From Bradyrhizobium acaciae (GTDB lineage: Bacteria; Pseudomonadota; Alphaproteobacteria; Rhizobiales; Xanthobacteraceae), in NCBI RefSeq assembly GCF_020889785.1, contig NZ_JACMYK010000013.1:32586-96585 (forward strand): a stretch of 64,000 nt of DNA, in the 5' to 3' direction. Positions 7,947-16,866 of this stretch are shown here, in pieces. Below the pieces are notes generated by a model that worked only from the letters and a program-made list of their open reading frames with translations, was not told the DNA's origin and did not search any database. Position numbers and translations under genes: made by a program. Position 1 is the first letter of the stretch; the number at the start of each line of letters is the position of its first letter.

Positions 7947-10439
7947 TTATGGAGTGTTTTGCTGAAATCGAATTCGTTTGGGTTTTCCGGCAGGCGCGGC
8001 AGGAGGCGTACGCTCAGCTGGGAGCGTCTCCAGGTCGCGAGCACGGAGGAAACCGGAGTAGCGCCCGGTCCGGGGGTCGATCGCCGATGCCCAGCGTTCT
8101 CCGATCGCATCGAGATAGTGCTCGCCAATGAGCAGCGGCGTTCCACCCGCAATTCGGGACACGAGCTGAGCATTTCCGCGCGGGCTCTGGTATGCCGGCG
8201 CTTCGCCCCGCGTCATCATCCATACCCGGCCTAATGAATCAGCCTGCCGGCCGAGTAACGGAAACGCGGTGAGTTTCTGGAGATCAATTGGCGCGACCGC
8301 GCTGTGATCGGTCGGGAGGATCACCTGCGCGTAAGACGTTCCCTGTGCCGTGCTGATCCGCCTGACCAGGACGGCATCACCCGGCTCAAAGTTCGTGGAG
8401 CGAGCCGCTTCCCCATCCTGCCCAGCGATACGGATGCTTTCTCGGGCATAGAGAACCTGTTGCTTTGCCTGTTCCAGCACAGGTTCCGGTAGCCGCACTG
8501 CCGACAAGGAGGCCGCTTCAGCGTAGCCGAGAACTTTGCGGCTCCCGAATTCGCGCGCCTCAATCCAGACATTGCCCCGCTCATCGACGGCGGTACCCGG
8601 TCCGGTCAGGACTCCCATCCCCTCGTCTACCCGAATTGCCGAGGACGTGGCGCCAACGCGAGGCTCTGTCTGGAGGTTGAAGGATCGCTTCGCATAGCGG
8701 ATCGCCTCGCCCATCCGTGCCGACGTGTCTTTCGGTGGCGGCCTTGGAAACGTTTGGGGCGTCCACGACGCCGATTGGGTTAAGCTCTCCGCGGCCTTCT
8801 TGTACCAGGCCGACCATGGCACCACGCTCACCAAGCCGACCGTCGAGGCACCCACGATGCCCAATGCGGCTATATAACGCCGTGTGCGCCGCGATGGCAG
8901 GCGCTGCGCCAATCCATCTAAAATGCCTTCGACCAAACCGCTCAACTGATCGCGTGACGGCAACCGTTGAGCAAGCTTGGCCGCTTTGACGTTGACCACG
9001 CGGCGCACTTTGGAACCATAAAGTGCAAGCCGGCTCAATTCGCTCTGGTTAAGAAGGAACTGTGCGCGTTTGCTTGCCTTTGCATTCAGCCCGTCTATGA
9101 GCTCTCTGGAATCGTGAAGAGCATTCCCGAATGTGATTCTCGGCGGGATGACGTAAAGGCCTGATACGTCTGCGACGGACACGAGCGCAAGCGACCGTTC
9201 ACCCTTTAGATAAGCGCGAAGCGATTTCCTGTCTTCAGGGCGGAGTGTCCCACCTTCCAGCTTCTTCACCCACGCGCGCAACTCATGAGTCTGCGCAGCA
9301 ACATAGAGAAGTGCCTTGTCGCCGTCGGGCACGAGCGCCGCAATGACGAGATCCGCAGAGTTCTCCAGAGCGTTATCAACGATATGTTGCGCGGTTTCGT
9401 AATTGATCCCGCCTTGCCACAGCATCGACGGCGGAGCCGGTCTCGGTTGCGGTATAGGTTTCGGCGGCGGAGCCGGCTTTGGCCGGCTCGGAGGTGGAGG
9501 TGATGGCGGCACGGGCACGGGCGATGCTATGCCGCGCTTCAGTCGCTCAGCGCCTAGTTTTCTTTCAAGAAACGTCTTCTGCCGCACCAAGGCGGCAACG
9601 GCGGGCTTCAGATCCTCCACCGAGGATAGCAACTCGCGCTCGCGTTCCGCTAGAGCGCGCATCTCCTTCGTCAGGGCCGCTGTCTCCCGGTTCAGGATTT
9701 CGAGCTGGTTCAGGAGATTGTTGGTTTTTCGCTCTAGCTTAGCTTGGGAGTCGACCGCGTCGTCCTCGCGTGGATAGAAGACGTCCTGCAACACGAGTTT
9801 TTGCGACGCGAGATGCGCTAAAAGCGCCTCGAATGCTTTTGCCGCCGCAGGCTCTTCCTTATGATCTACCTGCTTGAACAACGTGACAGTGCGCGCGAAC
9901 GCCGGTGACGCCTTCCCCGGCCTGAACGAGCGCTCATCCTCTTCGCCGAGCGGCTCGATGGTAGCCGCTGCCAACGCTCTTCGAGACGCAAGGGTTTTCA
10001 GCACCAACGGCGGCGGTTCGATTCCAAGATATCCGAACAGCTCGGTTTCCAGAGCATGCTCGGCCGCGCGGAGCTCATTGTGTTCCTTGGTCAGGCGCTC
10101 CTCTTGCGCCGAAAGAGCTTCGATCGACGAAGCAATCGCAGCCGTCTCAGAGACAAGCAGGGATTTGCTCTCTTGCTGAGCGGCGATGAAGGCGGGTGCC
10201 TCGCGATAAATACTTAAGAGATCGGGATCACTTAAAGGAATAAAGAGGCGACTGAAGCTGCTGCCGTTGTCCAGGACGACCTTGCGTGCCTTCTTGAAGA
10301 AGGCGGCGCTTTCCGCGCGCGAGCGATCCCCGGCCGCGCTAAGGAACAGCGTTTGAGCGCGATCGCGCCAGTCTTTAAGGTTGCGGGTGTGGCTTTGGTC
10401 GTTCATTGGTATCGCGGTCGTCGAAGGTAGCTCGGACAA
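7947..10439 (-). CDS. Large uncharacterised coiled-coil membrane protein with SH3-like C-terminal region
   Basis: An 830-residue protein. Residues about 90-330 are rich in coiled-coil heptads (SIEALSAQEERLTKEHNELRAAEHAL; LNQLEILNRETAALTKEM). A Pro-rich linker follows, with poly-Pro runs near 320-350. A globular domain comes after that, then one hydrophobic segment (YIAALGIVGASTVGLVSVV, near 545-565). The last 230 residues, beyond the membrane segment, contain repeated SH3-like stretches (GNVWIEAREFGSRKVLGYAE and others). This order suggests a cytoplasmic coiled coil and a periplasmic ligand-binding tail. The listed start is a TTG at 10439 preceded by AGGAG at short spacing; an ATG at 10406 is the alternative. 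I do not recognise a family. Confidence 0.72.
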   Translation of the reverse strand: MSELPSTTAIPMNDQSHTRNLKDWRDRAQTLFLSAAGDRSRAESAAFFKKARKVVLDNGSSFSRLFIPLSDPDLLSIYREAPAFIAAQQESKSLLVSETAAIASSIEALSAQEERLTKEHNELRAAEHALETELFGYLGIEPPPLVLKTLASRRALAAATIEPLGEEDERSFRPGKASPAFARTVTLFKQVDHKEEPAAAKAFEALLAHLASQKLVLQDVFYPREDDAVDSQAKLERKTNNLLNQLEILNRETAALTKEMRALAERERELLSSVEDLKPAVAALVRQKTFLERKLGAERLKRGIASPVPVPPSPPPPSRPKPAPPPKPIPQPRPAPPSMLWQGGINYETAQHIVDNALENSADLVIAALVPDGDKALLYVAAQTHELRAWVKKLEGGTLRPEDRKSLRAYLKGERSLALVSVADVSGLYVIPPRITFGNALHDSRELIDGLNAKASKRAQFLLNQSELSRLALYGSKVRRVVNVKAAKLAQRLPSRDQLSGLVEGILDGLAQRLPSRRTRRYIAALGIVGASTVGLVSVVPWSAWYKKAAESLTQSASWTPQTFPRPPPKDTSARMGEAIRYAKRSFNLQTEPRVGATSSAIRVDEGMGVLTGPGTAVDERGNVWIEAREFGSRKVLGYAEAASLSAVRLPEPVLEQAKQQVLYARESIRIAGQDGEAARSTNFEPGDAVLVRRISTAQGTSYAQVILPTDHSAVAPIDLQKLTAFPLLGRQADSLGRVWMMTRGEAPAYQSPRGNAQLVSRIAGGTPLLIGEHYLDAIGERWASAIDPRTGRYSGFLRARDLETLPAERTPPAAPAGKPKRIRFQQNTP

Positions 10440-10525
10440 TCTCTCCTGGTTCTATGCGCGGCGGCGCCTCTCTCAATTCGGTGCGAAAGCGGAGCGGCGC
10501 ACGAAAGTGCACCGCCCCGGCGGCA

Positions 10526-11329
10526 TTATTTCTTGTCGTGCGATAGCAAAAGATATTTCTTTCGTTGTTCGAGAAAGGCGCGACCTTCTGCCGTGGTGAC
10601 GCTGCCGGCAATGCGATCGACCGCCTTGATGTTGCCGCTCGAAGCCACCGCGGCAACCCTCAGGTAGTCGATCAGCTTGGCAATGCTCTTTGATTCCAGC
10701 GGAAGGTACACGCCTTCTGCGGCCTCGGCGGTTTCCCGGAAGATACGGAACGTATCCGGATGACGCCCATCGGAGCGGTTGCCATCGTCCATGATGTAGA
10801 GTTGGATGCGGTTCTCGTTCAGCTCGGACCCAAGAGCGCGCAACTGCGCACCATCTTCCTCGCATGAGTCGCCGATCAGAATGAGCCCATGCACCTTCCG
10901 CTGCGTGTTCTCACGCACGGCGTGCTTGAACACCTGCCCGATCTGGGTGTGGCCCGCTACGCAGTTTATGTTTTCCATGGTGTCGCTGAGGGCCTCGGCA
11001 TCGCTGTGCCAATCCCCGGCGGCGACATCGCCAAGCTGGGTAAGGCCGGAATAGCTAACCAGCTGCGTCCGTACCTTCAGGCCCGAGGTTCCTACGGCGC
11101 TAAACATGGTCGACTGGATAAGCTTGCTCTCTTCCCAAAATCGCTCCCGGCTCGCCGTCGCATCAAGCGCGAAAATGAGATTGACATGCGTGCTCGCCAG
11201 TTCTTCGCTTTCGCGCCGCGTGGTTTCACGCTCCTGCTCGATGGTATTCCGGGTCTCTTCGATGGAAGTCCGGGTCGTAAGCGCGGTGGATTTTGCTCTT
11301 TCAAATAATGTAAGTGATCTCGATGTCAT
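10526..11329 (-). CDS. von Willebrand factor A domain protein
   Basis: A 267-residue protein from the ATG at 11329, behind GGGAGAACATC. After a charged helical leader (residues 1-48, Arg/Glu-rich) comes a vWA fold. It has a MIDAS-like DxTxS at residues 56-60 (DATAS instead of the usual DxSxS), a central segment with GHTQIGQVFKH supplying the conserved Thr, and LILIGDSCEED for the third metal-binding loop. vWA proteins bind partners through the MIDAS metal. Bacterial ones often work with MoxR-type AAA proteins, but none is present here. The companions are a zinc metallopeptidase (43 bases upstream) and two large membrane proteins (86 bases downstream), so it may be the adaptor of that complex. 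Confidence 0.82.
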   Translation of the reverse strand: MTSRSLTLFERAKSTALTTRTSIEETRNTIEQERETTRRESEELASTHVNLIFALDATASRERFWEESKLIQSTMFSAVGTSGLKVRTQLVSYSGLTQLGDVAAGDWHSDAEALSDTMENINCVAGHTQIGQVFKHAVRENTQRKVHGLILIGDSCEEDGAQLRALGSELNENRIQLYIMDDGNRSDGRHPDTFRIFRETAEAAEGVYLPLESKSIAKLIDYLRVAAVASSGNIKAVDRIAGSVTTAEGRAFLEQRKKYLLLSHDKK

Positions 11330-11372
11330 GATGTTCTCCCCTATTTTCTGTTTGTTATTGTGATTGAAAAGC

Positions 11373-12491
11373 CTACGGATGATCGGGCTGCGCTCGCGCG
11401 TAGCCGCGAAGCGGCGGCGGGGCGCGTTGCGGCGAATAGACGAAGTGCTCGATGCCGCTGTGAACGTGCTGGAGAATGCGGTCGCTCGGGCGCTCGTCGA
11501 GGCCAATGTGAACGACCGTCGCGAGATCCAGGAAATAGCGATGCGCGTCCTCTTTCGAGGTGATCACGGGGATCTCACCCGCATAGATGTTTTTCGGGAC
11601 CGCGACTTTTCTGCCGGCAAGATAGGCAACTTCCTGCCACCAGGACGACAAGGTCTCCGCGGCATAGGTGCTCACGCGCTTGCCCGAGCCGCGACGCCAT
11701 TTGTCCGATATCCGCAGGGCGCTCGCGTCCTTGCCGTCAAAGGCGTTCGTCAGCGTCAGCGCGACATCGCCGAACAACTCCAGCATCGTAAGGTGCGTTC
11801 TGAAGTGCGGTCCGAGCGCGACGACATCGTCCGATAAGCGATCGAAGCGCAGGACTCCCGCGGGAGTCAGGTATCTGCGCCGTGCGGCGGCAACGCCTTC
11901 CTTCGATTCAAAAAAGCGGGCCATGGGCGATGGCGTATATACCGAGAAGGCTTCGAACGGCATCTCGTCCGGGAATTTCTGGTGCGCCCGCAAGGTCGGA
12001 AACGTCCAGTTATCGACGAAGCGGCCGCCGACCGTCGCATAGAGCGCGGCTCCGCCTGCGATGGCGCACTGCTCGAGATAAAACGTCTTCTGGTTTGCCG
12101 GGATACCGACGCTTCTCCAGCCGTCGAGACCGGCTACGATGTGCGCGATTTCATGGGTCAGGGTGTGACCCAATACATTGTACTCGTGATTGTCGGAATG
12201 AAGTGCGCCGTTCCAAGGTGGATTTCCGTCACGGTAGAGGATATGTGCGGAGCCAAAAAGGCCTGGCCTGTGATACACGACCGCACTTGAAGGCGTGGTG
12301 CCGGCGTGCATCTTCTCCACGGTCTCGGCAAAGTCACGGTTCAGGCTCCAGCCCGTGGCCCGCGCAGCCGTGTGCGAGGTCATTGTGATCTTTGTTTGCA
12401 GGAGGGCTTCCGCCTGCGTCAGGAGATCGTGTGCCGTGCGCGGAAAGCGCGCTGCATCTGGCACGGTTTTAATGGCGTCAAAGAATTTCAT
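11373..12491 (-). CDS. Putative zinc metallopeptidase (HEIAH)
   Basis: A 372-residue protein, first gene of the four-gene operon. It has an HExxH motif at residues 113-117 (HEIAH) embedded in LTHEIAHIVAG, characteristic of zincin-type active sites. An aspartate or glutamate zinc ligand probably lies downstream, in the segment around LEQCAIAGGAALYATVGGRF. There is no signal peptide and no membrane helix, so a cytoplasmic protease is expected. The C-terminal half (CDS residues about 190-372) is not recognised. No ribosome site is clear before the ATG at 12491. A palindrome 21 bases upstream (12512-12525) may regulate the operon. Confidence 0.75.
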   Translation of the reverse strand: MKFFDAIKTVPDAARFPRTAHDLLTQAEALLQTKITMTSHTAARATGWSLNRDFAETVEKMHAGTTPSSAVVYHRPGLFGSAHILYRDGNPPWNGALHSDNHEYNVLGHTLTHEIAHIVAGLDGWRSVGIPANQKTFYLEQCAIAGGAALYATVGGRFVDNWTFPTLRAHQKFPDEMPFEAFSVYTPSPMARFFESKEGVAAARRRYLTPAGVLRFDRLSDDVVALGPHFRTHLTMLELFGDVALTLTNAFDGKDASALRISDKWRRGSGKRVSTYAAETLSSWWQEVAYLAGRKVAVPKNIYAGEIPVITSKEDAHRYFLDLATVVHIGLDERPSDRILQHVHSGIEHFVYSPQRAPPPLRGYARAQPDHP

Positions 12492-12498
12492 ATCAAAA

Positions 12499-12525
12499 AT
12501 GAGTACACGTTATGAGTGCACTCAT
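12499..12525. promoter_or_regulatory. Palindromic candidate operator upstream of the metallopeptidase operon
   Basis: Positions 12512-12525 read ATGAGTGCACTCAT, a perfect 14-base palindrome. A further half-site, ATGAGTACAC, lies at 12499-12508, in direct repeat with the left half at a 13-base period. The cluster sits 8-34 bases upstream of the start codon at 12491, so bound protein would block transcription initiation or early elongation. The regulator is unknown; the Xre-type gene at 17543 is one candidate. Confidence 0.45.
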
Positions 12526-12920
12526 TCGTGCATATCCATTGATCTTCACTCAACAGAAATCGCTGTCTAAAAAATTCAGGGGCTAATGTCGCAATCGAAC
12601 ATTCAAATTGGCTAAAAAGAACAATTGAGCCTTGAAAACGAAGATTTTCAGCGGTGGCGGTGAAAGCCTCACCGAGAATTACTTTCAGCTTGTTGGCCGG
12701 AAACGAGAACCATTCCCCATCAAAGTAGAGAGCGCTTTCGCGACGCCAGAGCGGATACCCGACTTACGTCCAGATGCCTCTTACACTTTCGATAGAAATC
12801 AAGGCTCTAGCGCCAAATTAAGCCTTCCTAAGCGTGCGGCCGCGTAGACTCTCAGCTTTGCCGCGACTGCGGCGAGATCCCTGAATTTCGACGCTGGAGT
12901 TCGCTATTCTTTTCGACGAT
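12526..12920. other. Intergenic region between divergent operons
   Basis: No gene is supported. It should contain the divergent promoters of the metallopeptidase operon (minus) and the repeat protein (plus). It is visibly AT-richer than its neighbours at 12531-12640. No further repeats or terminators were seen. Confidence 0.4.
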
Positions 12921-14975
12921 TTGAACCCACCTCTCGCTTCTGCTCCCGGCACAGCCGGTTCGACCGATGCTGCCGCGATGGTGCGTTATCTCGCAGGGCT
13001 AAAAAATGTGTCGCTCAATCCCAAACAGGCAGACGTTGCCACGGACTGGGCGAACAAGTGTTTAGCAGGAATGGGGCCGATCGTCGGTCACGAGGACGAG
13101 CTGAGAGTCAGTCCGCTGATAACCCGCTTCATCGACATTATCCTCAACATGATGGCTGCGATGCAGGTCATGCAGCTCGTCGAAGAGCTCGTTGAAGGCA
13201 AGGTGTCGCCCGATCCCAGAGTAACCCTGGAGCGCGGCCAAGCCGAAGTAGATCGCTTCACTGGCGGAGCGGCGCTCTACAGGTGGCCCGATATAGAGGA
13301 GATGTTCACTCGCCATTATGGCGACCTGCCTTGGGCGCCGATCGTTGCCACCGATGAAAGTGGCACGACCACCACCTACTACATGCGCAACTGGAAACTG
13401 CACCGTGATCCCGCCGAGGGGCGAGCACTTCACCGCAAGAACCGGCACGGGGAGCTATCGGAGTATTGGGTCGACGGCGTTCGCCATCGACCGCACGCGC
13501 AAGGCCCCGCGCTGATCAACGAGAACTTTGAAGGCGATAATGTACGATCCCTTCAGTTCTTCGAGAACGGTATCGTGCACCGTCCGTCGAGCGAAGGACC
13601 CGCGATCCTTTGCACGTGCAAAGAAACGACCCTCTTAGAGGTGTATATAGAGAACGACCGTGCACATCGTGATCCGCGGCAGGGACCTGCCATTCTTGAA
13701 CGCGTGTTTGGGATGCAGAATTATACGACGATCGAATACCGCGAGAACGGGACGCTGAATCGCCCATCCGAGGATGGACCGGCGCTCCAGTGGATCGACG
13801 AGCGCGGCAAAGTGATCCGTGAAGTCTTCGAAGAACGGGGTATCCGCCATCGCAATCCCATGGAAGGGCCCGCTTTTTGGGCACTCGAAAACGGCCACGA
13901 AGAATTCGAGTATATGGTGCAAGACAAGCTTCACCGGGACGAAGCCGAAGGACCGGCCAAATTCACGCGTGATGCCGCAACGGGCATCGTCGTGCGGGAA
14001 GAGTACCGTCGCAACGGCGTTTTACATCGCTCGAACGGCCCCGCATCGATGGCGCGGGACACAGCGGGCCGAGTGACCCTCGAAGGCTGGTTACGGGATG
14101 GCCTGATGCACCGCGACGAGCAGGACGGCCCGGCGCTGGTCGAACGGGACAGCGAAACGGGCGTATTCGTTCTCGAATTCTATTACCAACATGGCGAGTT
14201 GCATCGTCGAAAGGGTCCCTCACGGATTGAACGTGACAGGACAACGGGCATAGTTTCCATGGAAGAATATCACCTGGAAGGACGCCTGCATCGGGAGGAG
14301 GATCAAGGCCCCGCTTATTTCTTGCGAGATACGGAAGCAGGCGTTGTTTTGTTGGAGTGCTACTATCGGGACGGCGAGATGCACCGCCTGTCCGGACCGG
14401 CAAGCATTTCGCGCGGCGCAACCGGGCAGATCATTGGTGAATGTTGGTATCTAAACGGTAGGTCGCACCGCGAGGACGGGCCCTGCGACATCTATCGTGA
14501 TAACGACGGAAATATCGTGAATGAAAGCTATTACGTCGAGGGCCGGCCGCATCGCCTCGACGGTCCAGCGATCCTGGGGCACAACAAAGCGGGCCGGATC
14601 ACGGAAGCGTGCTGGTACGTCGATGGGAAACTCCACCGTGATCCCAAGGATGGCCCCGCGGAGTTTCGCTTGAAACCAACGGAGCACAACACATACCGCA
14701 AGACGACCGATGAGCATGGCGAGACACGGGACGAACTGGTGGAGCGCCAGCTCGAGTGGACCGAGGCGTCCCAAACCGAGTTCTACTTAAACGGCGAACG
14801 TCATCGCGAACCGGCGGACGGGCCTGCCGTGATCGAGCAGGATGCCGCAGGAGACATCCTTCGGGAAGAATATTGGGTCGGTGGCAAACAGGTGGCGGCA
14901 CCACCGCGCCTTACGAAGCCACCCCGCCTTTCCTCGCAAAAGACCAGGAAACGAGGAAAGAAGCCGAGCCAGTAG
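12921..14975 (+). CDS. MORN-variant repeat protein with about 16 repeats
   Basis: A 684-residue protein. Residues 1 to about 135 form a unique helical domain. From about residue 150 to the end there are roughly 16 copies of a 27-35 residue unit with the core YxxGxxHRxxGPAxIxRD, for example NGRSHREDGPCDIYRD and EGRPHRLDGPAILGH. This is the MORN_2-like 'HRxDGPA' repeat, expected to form a long beta-strand solenoid used as a binding surface. There is no signal peptide or transmembrane helix. The start listed is TTG at 12921; an ATG at 12978 is possible. It is divergent from the metallopeptidase operon and may be functionally linked. The partner or ligand is unknown. Confidence 0.75.
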   Translation: MNPPLASAPGTAGSTDAAAMVRYLAGLKNVSLNPKQADVATDWANKCLAGMGPIVGHEDELRVSPLITRFIDIILNMMAAMQVMQLVEELVEGKVSPDPRVTLERGQAEVDRFTGGAALYRWPDIEEMFTRHYGDLPWAPIVATDESGTTTTYYMRNWKLHRDPAEGRALHRKNRHGELSEYWVDGVRHRPHAQGPALINENFEGDNVRSLQFFENGIVHRPSSEGPAILCTCKETTLLEVYIENDRAHRDPRQGPAILERVFGMQNYTTIEYRENGTLNRPSEDGPALQWIDERGKVIREVFEERGIRHRNPMEGPAFWALENGHEEFEYMVQDKLHRDEAEGPAKFTRDAATGIVVREEYRRNGVLHRSNGPASMARDTAGRVTLEGWLRDGLMHRDEQDGPALVERDSETGVFVLEFYYQHGELHRRKGPSRIERDRTTGIVSMEEYHLEGRLHREEDQGPAYFLRDTEAGVVLLECYYRDGEMHRLSGPASISRGATGQIIGECWYLNGRSHREDGPCDIYRDNDGNIVNESYYVEGRPHRLDGPAILGHNKAGRITEACWYVDGKLHRDPKDGPAEFRLKPTEHNTYRKTTDEHGETRDELVERQLEWTEASQTEFYLNGERHREPADGPAVIEQDAAGDILREEYWVGGKQVAAPPRLTKPPRLSSQKTRKRGKKPSQ

Positions 14976-15123
14976 CGTTGTATTTCAACGGCCTAGATGA
15001 TTAAGAAGCGCTAACACCCAATTAAGGGAAATTAAGCCCGTTCATCGGATAATTGGATCGGCTGCACGCGCGGTTTATTTGGCGCGTTATTTTCGACAGA
15101 TCTATTTTTGAAGTGATTTCGCT

Positions 15124-16332
15124 GTGAGTACAGCAACCGACCAGTCCGGCGACACCTTTCTCGCACGCCGCTTCAACTTTCTTGGGTTTCCAGGTGAGAG
15201 AGACAAGACGCGCGGCGCGATGCCGTATACGTCTTACGCTGACCTACGTGCCGAGTTGGGTGACGATAACGCGGCTGCTCTCGTGAGCAAGGTTGGTGTG
15301 CTCGTTCAAAAGCGTGGGCTTGAAGCGCTTGGCGTGCCTTTACCTCACGCGGTCGATCGGATCGTGCAATCGCTCACCGCTGACGAACGCCGTACCATGG
15401 CTGAAGGTGGCACTGTGCCACGCGTGGAATCCCTCATCAGCGCGGAAGTTAGCCAGGCCGAGGCCCAACAGAAGCTCGCTCGCGCGAACGCCGATGACAT
15501 CAAAGCCGCGGCTATTGGCCAATATGCCGCGCTTGGGCTTCTCGGTGGGCGTAAAGGTGACATCGCAGGCAAGGCGGACAATGGTAACGCGGGTAACGGC
15601 AGGGAACTCTCTTCCTACGAGCGGCAACAGGCTGAACAGGTTAGCAAGGCGCTCGCCGTGGCGGAGAAATACGGCCTCGGCTGGGTTGCCAACAATCCTG
15701 AGCTTCTGCGCCTTGGTCCGTCGGCGATTAAGGCCTTGGCGGATGTTCATCTTGAAAATGAAAGCTACGAGCGCTTCAAACGCGGCGGCTTGAGCGACAA
15801 GGGTATCGTTGGCGGTGCCCGCTATTTCAGGCGGACTGGTGGCGACTTCAACGAATACAGCAAGTCGTACGAAGAAACGAAGAAGAGCCTTCCGGCCGCA
15901 GATCAGGACGCTCACGCTCGCGCAGTCGATGGCTACTTCAAGGCGGTTGGTGGCGAAAAACCACCGACGCCCGTCGAAGAAGAAGCGGCGAAGAAGGAGT
16001 TCAACAAAAAGATGGATGAAATCGGGGAAAGAAACCCCGCAGCGCGGAAGCATATCGAGCATGAAAAGGAGCAGCTCAGAACGCAGAAGAAGGAGGAGAA
16101 AGCAGTAAAGGCAAAGGCGAGCGCGGATACGAGCGCTAATGACGACTTGTTGGCATCGATCAATTCGTCAAGCCCTGCGCCCGCCAATAAAGTATCAGAT
16201 GCAAAGCCAGCTTCGGCCACTCATACTGCTGCAGCGGAAGCGCCAGCGACGGGCAAGAAAGATGACGCGGCAAAGCCCAAGCCGCAGCAAACCGCCAGCG
16301 TGGCAGCGAAACCAAAGGGTATGTCAGTTTAG
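15124..16332 (+). CDS. Hypothetical 402-residue protein with charged, low-complexity tail
   Basis: The first ~250 residues are helical with no recognisable family (SYADLRAELGDDNAAALVSKVG; LSSYERQQAEQVSKALAVAEKYGLGW). Residues about 280-402 are Lys/Glu/Ala rich and probably disordered (KKMDEIGERNPAARKHIEHEKE; later Pro/Lys/Ala). There is no signal peptide or membrane segment. The GTG at 15124 is the listed start, and an ATG at 15220 is an alternative. It converges with the small secreted protein gene, with a 4-base overlap of the 3' ends. It could be an effector or adaptor of the adjacent island module, but nothing in the sequence proves this. Confidence 0.6.
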   Translation: MSTATDQSGDTFLARRFNFLGFPGERDKTRGAMPYTSYADLRAELGDDNAAALVSKVGVLVQKRGLEALGVPLPHAVDRIVQSLTADERRTMAEGGTVPRVESLISAEVSQAEAQQKLARANADDIKAAAIGQYAALGLLGGRKGDIAGKADNGNAGNGRELSSYERQQAEQVSKALAVAEKYGLGWVANNPELLRLGPSAIKALADVHLENESYERFKRGGLSDKGIVGGARYFRRTGGDFNEYSKSYEETKKSLPAADQDAHARAVDGYFKAVGGEKPPTPVEEEAAKKEFNKKMDEIGERNPAARKHIEHEKEQLRTQKKEEKAVKAKASADTSANDDLLASINSSSPAPANKVSDAKPASATHTAAAEAPATGKKDDAAKPKPQQTASVAAKPKGMSV

Positions 16333-16694
16333 TTCAATGACGCAGATGTGCGCGGCAGTTTAGCTGCGACGTCGCAGGCATTCTCGCGGGTGATCGTGCC
16401 AAGTCTCGCAAACTCAGCCGGCTGTGATTTCTTGAAGTCGGCAATCTGTACGAGACATTTCTTCAGGGCAGCCTCAACCTGAATTTGCGCCCTCGCATCT
16501 TCCGTACGTTTAACTGATTCACAAATGGCTTTCTTACCGATGTCCGAAATCGTCGAACAGTCCGGCGTGGTGTTACTCACGACATTGATCTGCTGGGCGG
16601 CGGCGGGGAAAGCCGAGACCGCTGCGAGCGTCACGAGGCCTGCGCCGAAAGCGGCAGTACGAAATTTAGTTTTGATCGACGGGCGAAAGAGCAT
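16329..16694 (-). CDS. Small exported protein
   Basis: A 121-residue protein with a Sec-type signal peptide: a positively charged start (MLFRPSIKTKFR), a hydrophobic core (AAFGAGLVTLAAVSAFPA) and a likely cleavage site after AAAQ. The mature part has four cysteines (CSTISDIGKKAIC, later KKCLVQ and NACDV), so two disulfides are possible in the periplasm. The start is the ATG at 16694. The family is not recognised. Confidence 0.6.
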   Translation of the reverse strand: MLFRPSIKTKFRTAAFGAGLVTLAAVSAFPAAAQQINVVSNTTPDCSTISDIGKKAICESVKRTEDARAQIQVEAALKKCLVQIADFKKSQPAEFARLGTITRENACDVAAKLPRTSASLN

Positions 16695-16866
16695 GAGCAA
16701 GTCCGTGTATAATGTAGCACAGACGTGGGCTAAGTGCTTATAGTTACTTTACTTTCATCACTACACTACTGCGCATATTGTTGCTTTGACCTATAACTAC
16801 TTGTAGCCTTTACCTTATATTTCTACGGCACCGCTCTTAACCAAGCGGAGCAGGGGAGCGAGTTAT

